Part shown: in pieces, positions 6,255 through 12,661 of the stretch
Layout: each line of letters opens with the position of its first letter
How positions within the stretch are numbered: the first letter of the stretch is position 1
NCBI GenBank assembly: GCA_036745875.1
Contig: DAIOFH010000115.1
Coordinates: 1-12,717, forward strand
Direction: 5' to 3'
Origin: DAIOFH01 sp036745875
GTDB taxonomy: Bacteria; Planctomycetota; SZUA-567
Length of the DNA stretch: 12,717 nt
Notes under the pieces: generated by a model
The model's database searches: none
What the model saw: only the letters and a program-made list of their open reading frames with translations
Told to the model about the DNA's origin: nothing
Translations under genes and position numbers: made by a program

Positions 6255-7268
6255 ATGGACGGTATTTTGAAGATCGGGTTGGCCGGGCTTGGCGCCATCG
6301 GCCGCACGCACGTGGATCGCATCAACGGCAAGCTGCGCCGGGCGCAGGTGGTGGGCGTCACCGACCTGGCTCCCGAATACGGAAAAAAGGCGGCTGCCGG
6401 CCTCGGCCTGCCGTTCCACGAAAGCGCGCAGGCCCTGCTGGACTCCGGCGTCGACGCCCTGATGGTCACGGCCTCCGACCCCGACCACGAAGCCTATGTC
6501 CTCGCGGCAATCAAGGCCGGTAAGCCGGTGTTTTGCGAGAAACCCCTCGCTCCCGACGCCGAAGCATGCCAGCGCGTCATCGACGCCGAAATGGCGACGG
6601 GGCGCATGCTCGTCCAGGTCGGCTTCATGCGTCGCTACGACCCCGGTTACCGCCAGTTGAAGGAAATGATCGACGGCGGCAAATACGGCGCTCCACTGAT
6701 GATGCACTGCGCCCACCGCAACCCCGAAGTTCCCGAGGCCTACACCACCCCGATGGCCATCACAAACACCCTGATCCACGAAATAGACACCCTGCGCTGG
6801 CTCATCGGCGAAGATTACGACACGGTGGAAATGGCCTTCCCCAAGGCGACCAAATACACCCACCCCAACCTGCGCGACCCGCAGATCATGATCCTGACGA
6901 GCAAGTCCGGGGTGCGCATGGATGTGGAGTGTTTCGTCAATTGCCGCGTCGGCTACGACATCCAATGCGAAGTCTGCTGTGAGGACGGCATCTTCAGGCT
7001 CCCGGAACTCGCTTCCGTCCCCCTGCTCCACGATGCCAAGCGCACCACCACCATCTGCAACGCCTGGTCGGAACGTTTCGTCGAGGCATACAACGTCGAG
7101 ATCCAGGAGTGGATCGACTCCACCCTCGCCGGCCGCGTCGACGGCCCGTCCTCCTGGGACGGCCTTGTCGCCTGCGTCACCGCGGACGCCGCCCAGCAGG
7201 CGCGGGAGACCGGCAAGCCCGTCAAGGTCGCACTGCCGGAGATGCCGTCGTTCTACAAGCGCGGCTGA
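6255..7268 (+). CDS. iolG: Inositol 2-dehydrogenase IolG (Gfo/Idh/MocA family)
   Basis: IolG oxidises myo-inositol to scyllo-inosose with NAD+, the first catabolic step. The 337-residue protein has an N-terminal Rossmann fold with G11-L-G13-A-I-G16, the EKP motif (95-97) with the catalytic Lys96, and a C-terminal Gfo/Idh domain with AHRNPEVPEAYTTPMA and HEIDTLRWL (175-183). Sequence resemblance to Bacillus subtilis IolG is strong through this whole region. The B. subtilis triad is Lys97, Asp172 and His176. Here the aligned residues are Lys96, Asn171 and His175, so the Asp is replaced by Asn (AAC at 6765-6767). ATG 6255 is chosen over in-frame TTG 6249 because AAAGGAAG (6241-6248) is correctly spaced for the ATG. 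It lies 62 bases after the permease and 23 before iolH. Confidence 0.93.
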   Translation: MDGILKIGLAGLGAIGRTHVDRINGKLRRAQVVGVTDLAPEYGKKAAAGLGLPFHESAQALLDSGVDALMVTASDPDHEAYVLAAIKAGKPVFCEKPLAPDAEACQRVIDAEMATGRMLVQVGFMRRYDPGYRQLKEMIDGGKYGAPLMMHCAHRNPEVPEAYTTPMAITNTLIHEIDTLRWLIGEDYDTVEMAFPKATKYTHPNLRDPQIMILTSKSGVRMDVECFVNCRVGYDIQCEVCCEDGIFRLPELASVPLLHDAKRTTTICNAWSERFVEAYNVEIQEWIDSTLAGRVDGPSSWDGLVACVTADAAQQARETGKPVKVALPEMPSFYKRG

Positions 7269-7291
7269 ATACATTTACGAAAGGAACGGCG

Positions 7292-8176
7292 ATGAAAATT
7301 GCATTTGATGTGGACGTATTGGCAAAGCAGATGGGCATCCGCGACATGGTCCGGAAAGTTGCCGACTGGGGCTACAAATATATCGAACAGTCGCCCCATC
7401 CGCGCATCAACCCGTTTTACAAACATCCCCTGTTTTCCAGGGAATGCGAACACGAATACCGCGCCGCCCTCAAGGAAACGGGCGTGCAGATTTCCTCTTT
7501 CATCGTCGTCTACCGCTGGTCGGGCCCGACCGAGGAACAGCGCCGCATGGCGGTGGCGAACTGGAAGCGCATCCTGGAAATCGCCTCCGACATGGGGGTG
7601 GAAGTGATCAACACCGAATTGTCCGGGGACCCGGGGCAGCCGGAAATCTGTAACGGCATGTGGTTCCGCTCCGTCGACGAACTGCTCCCCCTGTTCGAGA
7701 AGCGCGGCGTCCGGGTGGAAATCCAGTCCCATCCCTACGACTTCTGCGAACTGAACGACGAAACGGTGGATATGGTCAAATCCTACCGCTCCGACCATCT
7801 CACCTACGTCTACTCCACCTCGCACGGCTTTTCCTACGACAAGGGCAAAGGGGACGTCAGGCATATGCTCGAATACGCAGGGGACTCCCTGTCCCACGTC
7901 CTTTTCTCCGACACCATGAACCAAACGCTGGACTGCCGCTACATCGTCAACCCGCCCGGCGTCAACGCCACCATCCATCAGCACCTCGCCATGGGCGAGG
8001 GCGAAGTGGACTTCGACGGCATTTTCGCCGCCTTGCGCGACATGCAGTTCGCCAAGCGCTCCTTCAAGGTCGGCGGCGACGCCATCGCCTGCGTCTCCTA
8101 TTTCGGCTATCCCGAAAAGATGGACAAACAGGCGGTCGAAGCGCGGGAACGCATCGAAAAGGAACTTTTGCGGTAA
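7292..8176 (+). CDS. iolH: IolH-like sugar isomerase/epimerase family protein
   Basis: The 294-residue TIM-barrel protein starts MKIAFDVDV and carries KVADWGYKYIEQSPHPRINP (22-41), SSFIVVYRWSGP (68-79), EVINTELSGDP (104-114), RVEIQSHPYDFCE (141-153) and NPPGVNATIHQHLAMGEGEVDF (220-241). These strings closely resemble IolH of Bacillus and Lactobacillus inositol operons. Glu143, His202 and Asp207 are candidate metal ligands by analogy with related epimerases. The biochemical role of IolH is not settled; an isomerase or epimerase acting on an inosose or later intermediate is the family-level guess. AAAGGA (7280-7285) six bases before ATG 7292 fixes the start. The frame is open further upstream, but that part overlaps iolG and has no ribosome-binding site. 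It lies 23 bases after iolG, so the two are co-transcribed. Confidence 0.9.
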   Translation: MKIAFDVDVLAKQMGIRDMVRKVADWGYKYIEQSPHPRINPFYKHPLFSRECEHEYRAALKETGVQISSFIVVYRWSGPTEEQRRMAVANWKRILEIASDMGVEVINTELSGDPGQPEICNGMWFRSVDELLPLFEKRGVRVEIQSHPYDFCELNDETVDMVKSYRSDHLTYVYSTSHGFSYDKGKGDVRHMLEYAGDSLSHVLFSDTMNQTLDCRYIVNPPGVNATIHQHLAMGEGEVDFDGIFAALRDMQFAKRSFKVGGDAIACVSYFGYPEKMDKQAVEARERIEKELLR

Positions 8177-8188
8177 GACAACCCACCG

Positions 8189-8211
8189 GGTCGACGCCTG
8201 GAAGCTCGACC
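8189..8211 (+). promoter_or_regulatory. Intercistronic hairpin between iolH and the binding-protein gene
   Basis: GGTCGA (8189-8194) and TCGACC (8206-8211) form a 6-bp stem with an 11-base loop, ending 17 bases before AGGAG. Hairpins placed before binding-protein genes often mark mRNA processing that raises their relative expression. Here that is only an inference. Confidence 0.3.
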
Positions 8212-8239
8212 ATACTCATGAATTTTCTAGGAGAACAGT

Positions 8240-9169
8240 ATGAAAAAGAAAATAGCTCTCTCTCTTATGGCCACCGCCCTGCTTCTGGGCAGCGTCGTGT
8301 ATGCCGGTGAAAAGCCGAAGGTCGGCATTTTCATTTCCAGCCTCGACACCTTCCTGACCACCCTCGCCGACGCGGCGGAGGCCCGCGCCAAGGAGCTCGA
8401 CATCAACCTCCACCTCATGGAAAGCCAGTACGACACCGTCCGCCAGAACGACCAGGTCATGACCTGCATTTCGGACGGCTACGACCTCCTCATCATCAAC
8501 ATCGTCGAATCGACGGCGGCGCCCGTGATGATCGCGGCGGCGGCCGAGGCCGGCATCCCGATCGTTTTCGTCAACCGCAACCCCTTCACCACCGACGACA
8601 TCCCGCCGAACACCTATGTCGTCGCGCCGAATTCCCTGCGCGAAGGCGCCGCCGGCATGGAATACGCCGGCGAACTCATGGGCGGCAAAGGCAACATAGT
8701 CATCCTCCAAGGCACCCTCGGCCATGAACCCGCCAGGCTGCGCACCGAAGGCGTCAAGATGGTCCTGCGCGAGAAGTACCCGGACATCAAGGTCATCGCC
8801 GAGGAAACGGGCGACTGGTTCCGCGACAAGGGCATGTCGGTGATGGAAAATCTGATCACCGCTTTTGGTCCCCAGATCAACGCAGTCCTCGCCAACAACG
8901 ACGAAATGGCCCTTGGCGCGAAGCTGGCCCTGACCGCCAACAACATGAACGACGTCATTGTGGTCGGCGTGGACGGCACCTCGGACGCTTTCGCCTCCAT
9001 CGCGCTGACGAACGGCATCAACGGCACCGCCTACCAGGACGGCAAGGCCCAGGGCGCGGGCAGCGTGGAACTGGCCAGGAAGATCCTCGACGGCGAAAAG
9101 GTCCCGCCCATCACACTTCTTCCCGTGAACATGGTTACCAGAGAAAACGTCAAGGACTTCAAACCCTAG
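8240..9169 (+). CDS. Periplasmic sugar-binding protein of the ABC importer (RbsB/inositol-binding type)
   Basis: This 309-residue protein is a type-I periplasmic binding protein that would deliver inositol or a related sugar to the ABC importer. A signal peptide is clear: a KKK-rich start, a hydrophobic stretch (about 5-19) and a signal-peptidase-I site after VYA (20-22). The mature protein starts with KVGIFISSLDTFLTTLADAA, the first strand and helix of the fold. Further family features are YDLLIINIVES, GIPIVFVNRNP, GNIVILQGTLGHEPARLRTEG, VLANNDEMALGAKLA and VVGVDGTSDA. There is no lipobox, so it is soluble and periplasmic, which implies a Gram-negative cell. AGGAG (8229-8233) six bases before the ATG supports the start. 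It is separated from its ATPase and permease by iolG and iolH and looks intact, unlike them. Confidence 0.92.
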   Translation: MKKKIALSLMATALLLGSVVYAGEKPKVGIFISSLDTFLTTLADAAEARAKELDINLHLMESQYDTVRQNDQVMTCISDGYDLLIINIVESTAAPVMIAAAAEAGIPIVFVNRNPFTTDDIPPNTYVVAPNSLREGAAGMEYAGELMGGKGNIVILQGTLGHEPARLRTEGVKMVLREKYPDIKVIAEETGDWFRDKGMSVMENLITAFGPQINAVLANNDEMALGAKLALTANNMNDVIVVGVDGTSDAFASIALTNGINGTAYQDGKAQGAGSVELARKILDGEKVPPITLLPVNMVTRENVKDFKP

Positions 9170-9182
9170 CGCTTTTTAAATA

Positions 9183-9266
9183 GTGCTTGGTTCCTTGTTG
9201 CGTTTTACGGTACAACCGGGATATACCGAAAAGCGCCGAGGAAGGGTCAACTATTATTTAAAACGC
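9183..9266 (+). repeat. Structured tandem repeat, unit 1 (upstream of iolI)
   Basis: This unit matches 9285-9368 without gaps at an exact offset of 102 bases. I count about 59 of 84 identical positions. Its core (9187-9250) can fold into a long imperfect hairpin: TTGG..TTCCTT near the 5' end against GAGGAAGGGTCAA at the 3' end, GCGTTTT against AAAAGCGC, and CGGTA (9208-9212) against TACCG (9224-9228) at the tip. It follows the binding-protein stop codon by 13 bases. Confidence 0.65.
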
Positions 9267-9284
9267 AATAGCGCATTTTCGGAA

Positions 9285-9368
9285 ATGATTGGCCCCCTGT
9301 TGCGTATTGCGGCACAACCGCGCGAACACGAAATGCGCAAAGGGAGGGCCAACCTTTTCAGAAAACGC
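9285..9368 (+). repeat. Structured tandem repeat, unit 2 (upstream of iolI)
   Basis: This second copy has the better stem. TTGGCCC at the 5' end of its core (9289-9352) pairs perfectly with GGGCCAA at the 3' end, then CCT with AGG and TTGCG with CGCAA, with GCGG-CACAA-CCGC at the tip. Changes from unit 1 often keep pairing or swap a wobble for a Watson-Crick pair, such as GGTT/GGGTC becoming GGCC/GGGCC. It ends 23 bases before the iolI ATG. Confidence 0.65.
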
Positions 9369-9391
9369 TATAACGGAAAGGGCAAAGCAAA

Positions 9392-10249
9392 ATGAAGATT
9401 GGATTCAACGAGGGCACATCGCTGGAATGCAAGGGGCATTCCCTCCAGGCGGACCTCGACTTGTGCGAAAAAAACGGTTTTGACTTTATCGACGTCCGTT
9501 TCGACTGCCTGAACGACTATCTGGCCTCAGGGAAAACCCTCCAGGACCTGGCGGCCTGGTTCGACAGCCACCACCTGAAGCCCCTCTCCTACAACGCGCT
9601 GTGCTTTTTCAACATGAAGCAGACGCAAAAGGAAAAGGACGACGTCATCGCCGAACTGAAGGACATTGTCGAAAAGTGCAGGATCATCAAGTGCCCCATG
9701 GTGGTGGTCGTGCCGTCCTTCAATATCCCGGTGGACGCCACCCGCCGGGAAATTCGGGACGACGCGGTCCGGATGCTCAAAGAAATGTTGAAATACTGCG
9801 AGCCGGTCGGGCTCAAACTGTCCCTGGAATTCTGCGGCGCACCCGGCATGTCGATCAATAATTTCGAAGACGCCTACGAAGTCGTCAAGGCGGTGGATTC
9901 GCCGCTGATGGGCGTGACCCTGGACCAGTACCACTTCCACGCCATGGCCTCGACCTGGGAGTCCCTGGAAAAGGCTGATGGCGGGAAGATTTTCGTCTGG
10001 CACCTGAACGACATGGAAGACCTTCCCTGCGGCGCAGCGTACAACACCGACGCCAAGCGCCTTTGGCCCGGAGACCCGCAGGGTTGCCTCGACCACAAGC
10101 GCTACGCCGACACGCTGAAGAAAATCGGCTTCAACGGCGATGTCTGCACCATGGAAGTGTTCAGGCCGGAGTATTACAAGCTGTCCCTTGAGGACAACGT
10201 CTCCACCGCCGCGGCCAAGACCAAGGGGCACGTCAAGAAATACTGGTGA
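9392..10249 (+). CDS. iolI: Inosose isomerase IolI
   Basis: IolI is a metal-dependent TIM-barrel enzyme reported to interconvert 2-keto-myo-inositol and 1-keto-D-chiro-inositol, allowing D-chiro-inositol to enter the pathway. The 285 residues compare with 278 in B. subtilis IolI and resemble it throughout. The four metal ligands can be matched: Glu146 (LSLEFCG), Asp178 (TLDQYHFHAM), His204 (FVWHLND) and Glu255 (TMEVFRPEYY). The segments LDLCEKNGFDFIDVR and RLWPGD are also typical. The ATG is preceded by AAGGG (9378-9382), nine bases away, a moderate ribosome-binding site. It is the last gene of the plus-strand block and sits behind the tandem structured repeats, which may set its expression apart from the upstream genes. 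Confidence 0.92.
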   Translation: MKIGFNEGTSLECKGHSLQADLDLCEKNGFDFIDVRFDCLNDYLASGKTLQDLAAWFDSHHLKPLSYNALCFFNMKQTQKEKDDVIAELKDIVEKCRIIKCPMVVVVPSFNIPVDATRREIRDDAVRMLKEMLKYCEPVGLKLSLEFCGAPGMSINNFEDAYEVVKAVDSPLMGVTLDQYHFHAMASTWESLEKADGGKIFVWHLNDMEDLPCGAAYNTDAKRLWPGDPQGCLDHKRYADTLKKIGFNGDVCTMEVFRPEYYKLSLEDNVSTAAAKTKGHVKKYW

Positions 10250-10270
10250 TGCCTTATTTCGAGATGGCTG

Positions 10271-10308
10271 GACATCCGCCCGGAAGCTCGTCCCTCCGGG
10301 CGGATGTC
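10271..10308. terminator. Strong hairpin between the convergent iolI and enoyl-CoA hydratase genes
   Basis: GACATCCGCCCGGA (10271-10284) pairs perfectly with TCCGGGCGGATGTC (10295-10308), a 14-bp GC-rich stem with a ten-base loop. Both converging transcripts would end here. The downstream T-tracts are weak on both strands (CATTTGG on plus). The minus-strand stop codon of the enoyl-CoA hydratase gene (10307-10309) lies at the foot of the stem. Confidence 0.75.
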
Positions 10309-11089
10309 ATTTGGAAAATTTCGGCGCGCGCTTTTCCAGGAAGGCGTTCGTCCCTTCGCGCGCATCCGGCGAATCCCAGAGGTCGGCGCTGAGGCGAAGG
10401 TTGTCAAGGAAGATTTCCCCGCTGGCCTGGTGTTGAAAACGCCTGACCCCCGACTTGATGCGCCTAAGCGCCTCGCGCGGCTTTGCCGCCAGCCTGCGGG
10501 CCATTTCCATGGCGGCATCGAATGCCGTGCCGGTCGCGACTACGCTGTTGGCAAGGCCGATACGCCGGCACTCTTTGGCATCGATGAAATCCCCGAGATA
10601 CATCAGTTCCAGCGCTTTCGCCTGGCCGACCAGCTTTGGCAAGCGGAACAGCCCGCCGCTTGCCGGGAAAATGCCGAGGTTCGTCTCGGGGAAGGCCATG
10701 CGCCCCTGGTCCGACATGATCCTGATGTCGCAGGCCATCGCCATTTCCAGGCCGCCGCCGCAGGTCGTGCCTTCCAGCGCCGCTATCGTCGGGCAGCGGA
10801 GGAATTCGATGGCGTTGAAGGCCTCGTTTTCCCTTCGGAGCTTCTTGTCCACCACTTCCGCCCGCACCTCGGGAAATTCGCGCACATCCGATCCGGCGCT
10901 GAACCCTTTCCCGCGGCCGTATAAAACGACGACCCTGACCCGCTCATCCTTTTCAAGCGTGGCCATCGCCCGGTACAGTTCGTCGGCGAGGGCGACGGTG
11001 ACGACGTTGAGCGGCGGATTGTTCAAGGCAACGGTCGCGACTCCGTCCTCCGGGATATCCACGATCACCATGTTGTTCAAATAGTCCAT
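10307..11089 (-). CDS. Enoyl-CoA hydratase/isomerase (crotonase) family protein
   Basis: The 260 residues match the crotonase family length. Oxyanion-hole segments are GRGKGFSAGSDV (58-69) and GTTCGGGLEMAMACD (107-121). The two acid/base glutamates of true hydratases are at Glu115 and Glu135 (FPETNLGIFP), spaced by 20 residues as Glu144 and Glu164 are in rat crotonase, so hydratase activity is plausible. The usual GAGGTQRL reads ASGGLFRL. The substrate cannot be read from sequence. CoA-ester chemistry does occur downstream of inositol in organisms that ferment it to propionate or butyrate, but the link is inferred. GGAGG five bases upstream fixes the start at 11089; an in-frame ATG at 11134 lies behind it without a ribosome-binding site. 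A terminator separates it from iolB. Confidence 0.88.
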   Translation of the reverse strand: MDYLNNMVIVDIPEDGVATVALNNPPLNVVTVALADELYRAMATLEKDERVRVVVLYGRGKGFSAGSDVREFPEVRAEVVDKKLRRENEAFNAIEFLRCPTIAALEGTTCGGGLEMAMACDIRIMSDQGRMAFPETNLGIFPASGGLFRLPKLVGQAKALELMYLGDFIDAKECRRIGLANSVVATGTAFDAAMEMARRLAAKPREALRRIKSGVRRFQHQASGEIFLDNLRLSADLWDSPDAREGTNAFLEKRAPKFSK

Positions 11090-11140
11090 AGCATCCTCCG
11101 ATCCTGCCAACTGCAACTCCTGGAGCTTCAACAATAAAAC

Positions 11141-11169
11141 AATCCTCCCCCGAATGGGAGAGGATTTTT
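11141..11169. terminator. Bidirectional intrinsic terminator after iolB
   Basis: AATCCTCCCCC (11141-11151), a GAAT loop and GGGAGAGGATT (11156-11166) form an 11-bp stem with one G-T wobble. On the minus strand it is followed by GTTTTATTG, which fits termination of iolB. On the plus strand it is followed by TTTTT (11165-11169). It lies 29 bases after the iolB stop codon, so the enoyl-CoA hydratase gene needs read-through or its own promoter. Confidence 0.8.
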
Positions 11170-11197
11170 GCGCTGCGAAGCCACGTGGCGTTTCCCG

Positions 11198-12022
11198 CTA
11201 TTTTTTTCTGGGATAGGCATCGGTGTTGATCCAGGCATGGTCCTTTTCCCAGGTGAATTTCCACAGCTTGAGCGGCCCGGCCATCACGTTCAGGTAGTAG
11301 TTGTCGTATCCCGCGACCGTCGCCACCGGGTGATAGCCCTTGGGAGCCATCACGACGTCATGGTTATATACCGCCATGCATTCGTCCAGTGAACGGTCGT
11401 CCACATAGATGCGCTGCATGGCCCAGCCTTGCGGCGGGTCGAAGCGGTGATAGTATGTTTCTTCCAGGTACGTCTCGTTCGGCGGGTTGTCGGTGTCGTG
11501 CTTGTGGCTCGGGTAGGAACTGGTGTTGCCTTCGTCAGTGAACACTTCGACCACCAGCAGGCTTTCGGCCTCGGCCTGGTCGTCCAGGATGTTGTGGACA
11601 TAGCGCTGGTTGAAGCCCTTGCCGCGCTGGGCCGTCCCCACCTGGTCGGGTCCAATGAGGCGGGAAGGCAATTTTCCCTTGGCGGGGGCTTTGCATACGG
11701 CCAGCTCGACGTCCGATTCAGCCGTGAGGGTGAATTTGTTGTTGGCCGGAACGTAGACGGAATACGGCGACGTCCTTTCGAACGGCGACATCCTTTTGCC
11801 GATATGTTCGAAGTTGCCGTCATCGGTTTTTACGGACGCCTTCCCGGCGACCAGGACCAGGCATACTTCGTTGCCGCCGGTATCCTGGCTGAGCGTCTGG
11901 CCGGTCTTCAGCAGATACGCCTCAAAGCCGACATACCCCCATCCCGCGCTTTCCGGCGTAACCTTCTGGATGCAGCCCTGGCTGTCCGGAGCAGTCGCTT
12001 TGCATAACAATTTCGATGCCAT
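11198..12022 (-). CDS. iolB: 5-deoxy-glucuronate isomerase IolB
   Basis: IolB converts 5-deoxy-D-glucuronate, the ring-opened product of the IolD step, to 2-deoxy-5-keto-D-gluconate. The 274 residues match the family and contain the double cupin. Signatures are VCLVLVAGKASV (53-64) in the first cupin, SSYPSHKHD (168-176), LEETYYHRF (186-194), MAPKGYHPV (225-233), GYDNYYLNVMAGP (238-250) and DHAW (261-264). The His and Glu residues of HKHD and EET are the expected metal site. GGGAG six bases ahead of the ATG supports the start. It is encoded opposite to the other iol genes, downstream of the HIT gene, and a structured repeat related to those before iolI occupies its leader. Confidence 0.94.
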   Translation of the reverse strand: MASKLLCKATAPDSQGCIQKVTPESAGWGYVGFEAYLLKTGQTLSQDTGGNEVCLVLVAGKASVKTDDGNFEHIGKRMSPFERTSPYSVYVPANNKFTLTAESDVELAVCKAPAKGKLPSRLIGPDQVGTAQRGKGFNQRYVHNILDDQAEAESLLVVEVFTDEGNTSSYPSHKHDTDNPPNETYLEETYYHRFDPPQGWAMQRIYVDDRSLDECMAVYNHDVVMAPKGYHPVATVAGYDNYYLNVMAGPLKLWKFTWEKDHAWINTDAYPRKK

Positions 12023-12044
12023 CGTCGTCTCCCAATGCTTTAAA

Positions 12045-12110
12045 TTGACCCATCCTTTGCGCTGTTTCGGCGTCTCTCCACGTACCGCCGAAAGGCAAAG
12101 GAGGGTCCGG
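12045..12110 (-). repeat. Structured repeat in the iolB leader, related to the units upstream of iolI
   Basis: Read on the minus strand, this element ends 22 bases before the iolB start. GACCC-TCCTTTGC pairs with GCAAAGGA-bulge-GGGTC and, inside, TTCGGCG pairs with CGCCGAA, giving a stem of about 20 bp in two blocks. Its 3' arm contains CGAAA, then GCGCAAAGG, then GGGTCAA, in the same order and spacing as the 3' arms of the repeat units at 9183-9266 and 9285-9368. The size (about 64 bases) and the position directly ahead of an iol gene are also alike. It could additionally serve as a terminator for the HIT gene. Confidence 0.55.
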
Positions 12111-12124
12111 TGCTTTGTAAAACG

Positions 12125-12547
12125 TCATTTATTCAAGGCGGTGCGGATTTTTACGATCATTTCCGTATATTCCTCATCGGTGGGAACGACCTTTTGCGGG
12201 TTCATCGCGAAAACACTCCCCCACTCAAAGCCATCCTTGTACTTCGGCACCAGATGGAAGTGGATATGCTGCAGGGTGTCGCCGAAGGAGGCGTAGTTGA
12301 CCTTATCCGGATTGAAAGCAGCCTTCACCGCCCGGGACGCCCTGGCTATATCGGCGAAATAGGCGTCCCTGTTTTCGTCGGACAATTCGGTGATGTCGCC
12401 GACATGCTCGTCATAGGCGACGATAACCCGCCCGGGGTGACTCTGTTCCCTGAAAAGGTAGAGCGTGGAGACGGATAGTTTTTGGATCTCCAAAACAAAC
12501 ACGTCCAGAGCCGCGCCCTTTTGGCAATAATGGCAATCGGCGGTCAT
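12125..12547 (-). CDS. HIT-family protein (nucleotide hydrolase/transferase type)
   Basis: The 140-residue protein carries the histidine triad H94-I-H96-F-H98-L-V in LQHIHFHLVPKY; the middle His would be the nucleophile. An N-terminal C5-x-x-C8 pair (CHYC) resembles the zinc-binding cysteines of many HIT proteins, and NYASFGDTLQHIHFH follows the Fhit/HinT-like pattern. Members hydrolyse or transfer nucleoside monophosphates from AMP-linked substrates, and no substrate can be named here. ATG 12547 is chosen over nearby in-frame starts because AAAGGA lies six bases upstream. An unusually placed member of an inositol cluster, it precedes iolB by 102 bases on the same strand, with a hairpin element in between. 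It may simply be a neighbour. Confidence 0.88.
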   Translation of the reverse strand: MTADCHYCQKGAALDVFVLEIQKLSVSTLYLFREQSHPGRVIVAYDEHVGDITELSDENRDAYFADIARASRAVKAAFNPDKVNYASFGDTLQHIHFHLVPKYKDGFEWGSVFAMNPQKVVPTDEEYTEMIVKIRTALNK

Positions 12548-12590
12548 TTTCATTCCTTTGCGCCGCATATATGGAACAAACGCTAAGCAC

Positions 12591-12629
12591 AACCCCGCAG
12601 AAGGCACGCGAGAACCTAGCTGCGGGATT
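12591..12629 (-). terminator. Hairpin between the edge gene and the HIT gene
   Basis: On the minus strand AATCCCGCAG pairs with CTGCGGGGTT (ten pairs, one of them a wobble) around a 19-base loop. It lies 32 bases after the stop codon of the edge gene and about 40 bases before the HIT start. The following sequence is only mildly T-rich (GTGCTTAGCGTTTG), so it may be a weak terminator or a leader hairpin for HIT. Confidence 0.45.
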
Positions 12630-12661
12630 GCCTCGTTTGGAAGGATAATGGTGCTTTTCTT

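Noticed and set aside
6189..7274. A 361-codon minus-strand open frame.
   Set aside because: It mirrors iolG, which has clear motifs and a ribosome-binding site. The antisense product resembles no family I know.
9183..9395. A 70-codon basic small protein made of two 34-residue repeats, starting with GTG and overlapping the iolI start by ATGA.
   Set aside because: The ATGA overlap is tempting, but codon positions 1 and 2 differ more than position 3 between the repeats, and there is no good ribosome-binding site. The conserved feature is RNA pairing, so it is treated as a structured repeat.
12540..12570. GCGCAAAGGA ahead of the HIT gene, resembling part of the structured repeat.
   Set aside because: Only about ten bases match, they coincide with the ribosome-binding site, and no matching 5' arm is nearby. 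It is probably chance.
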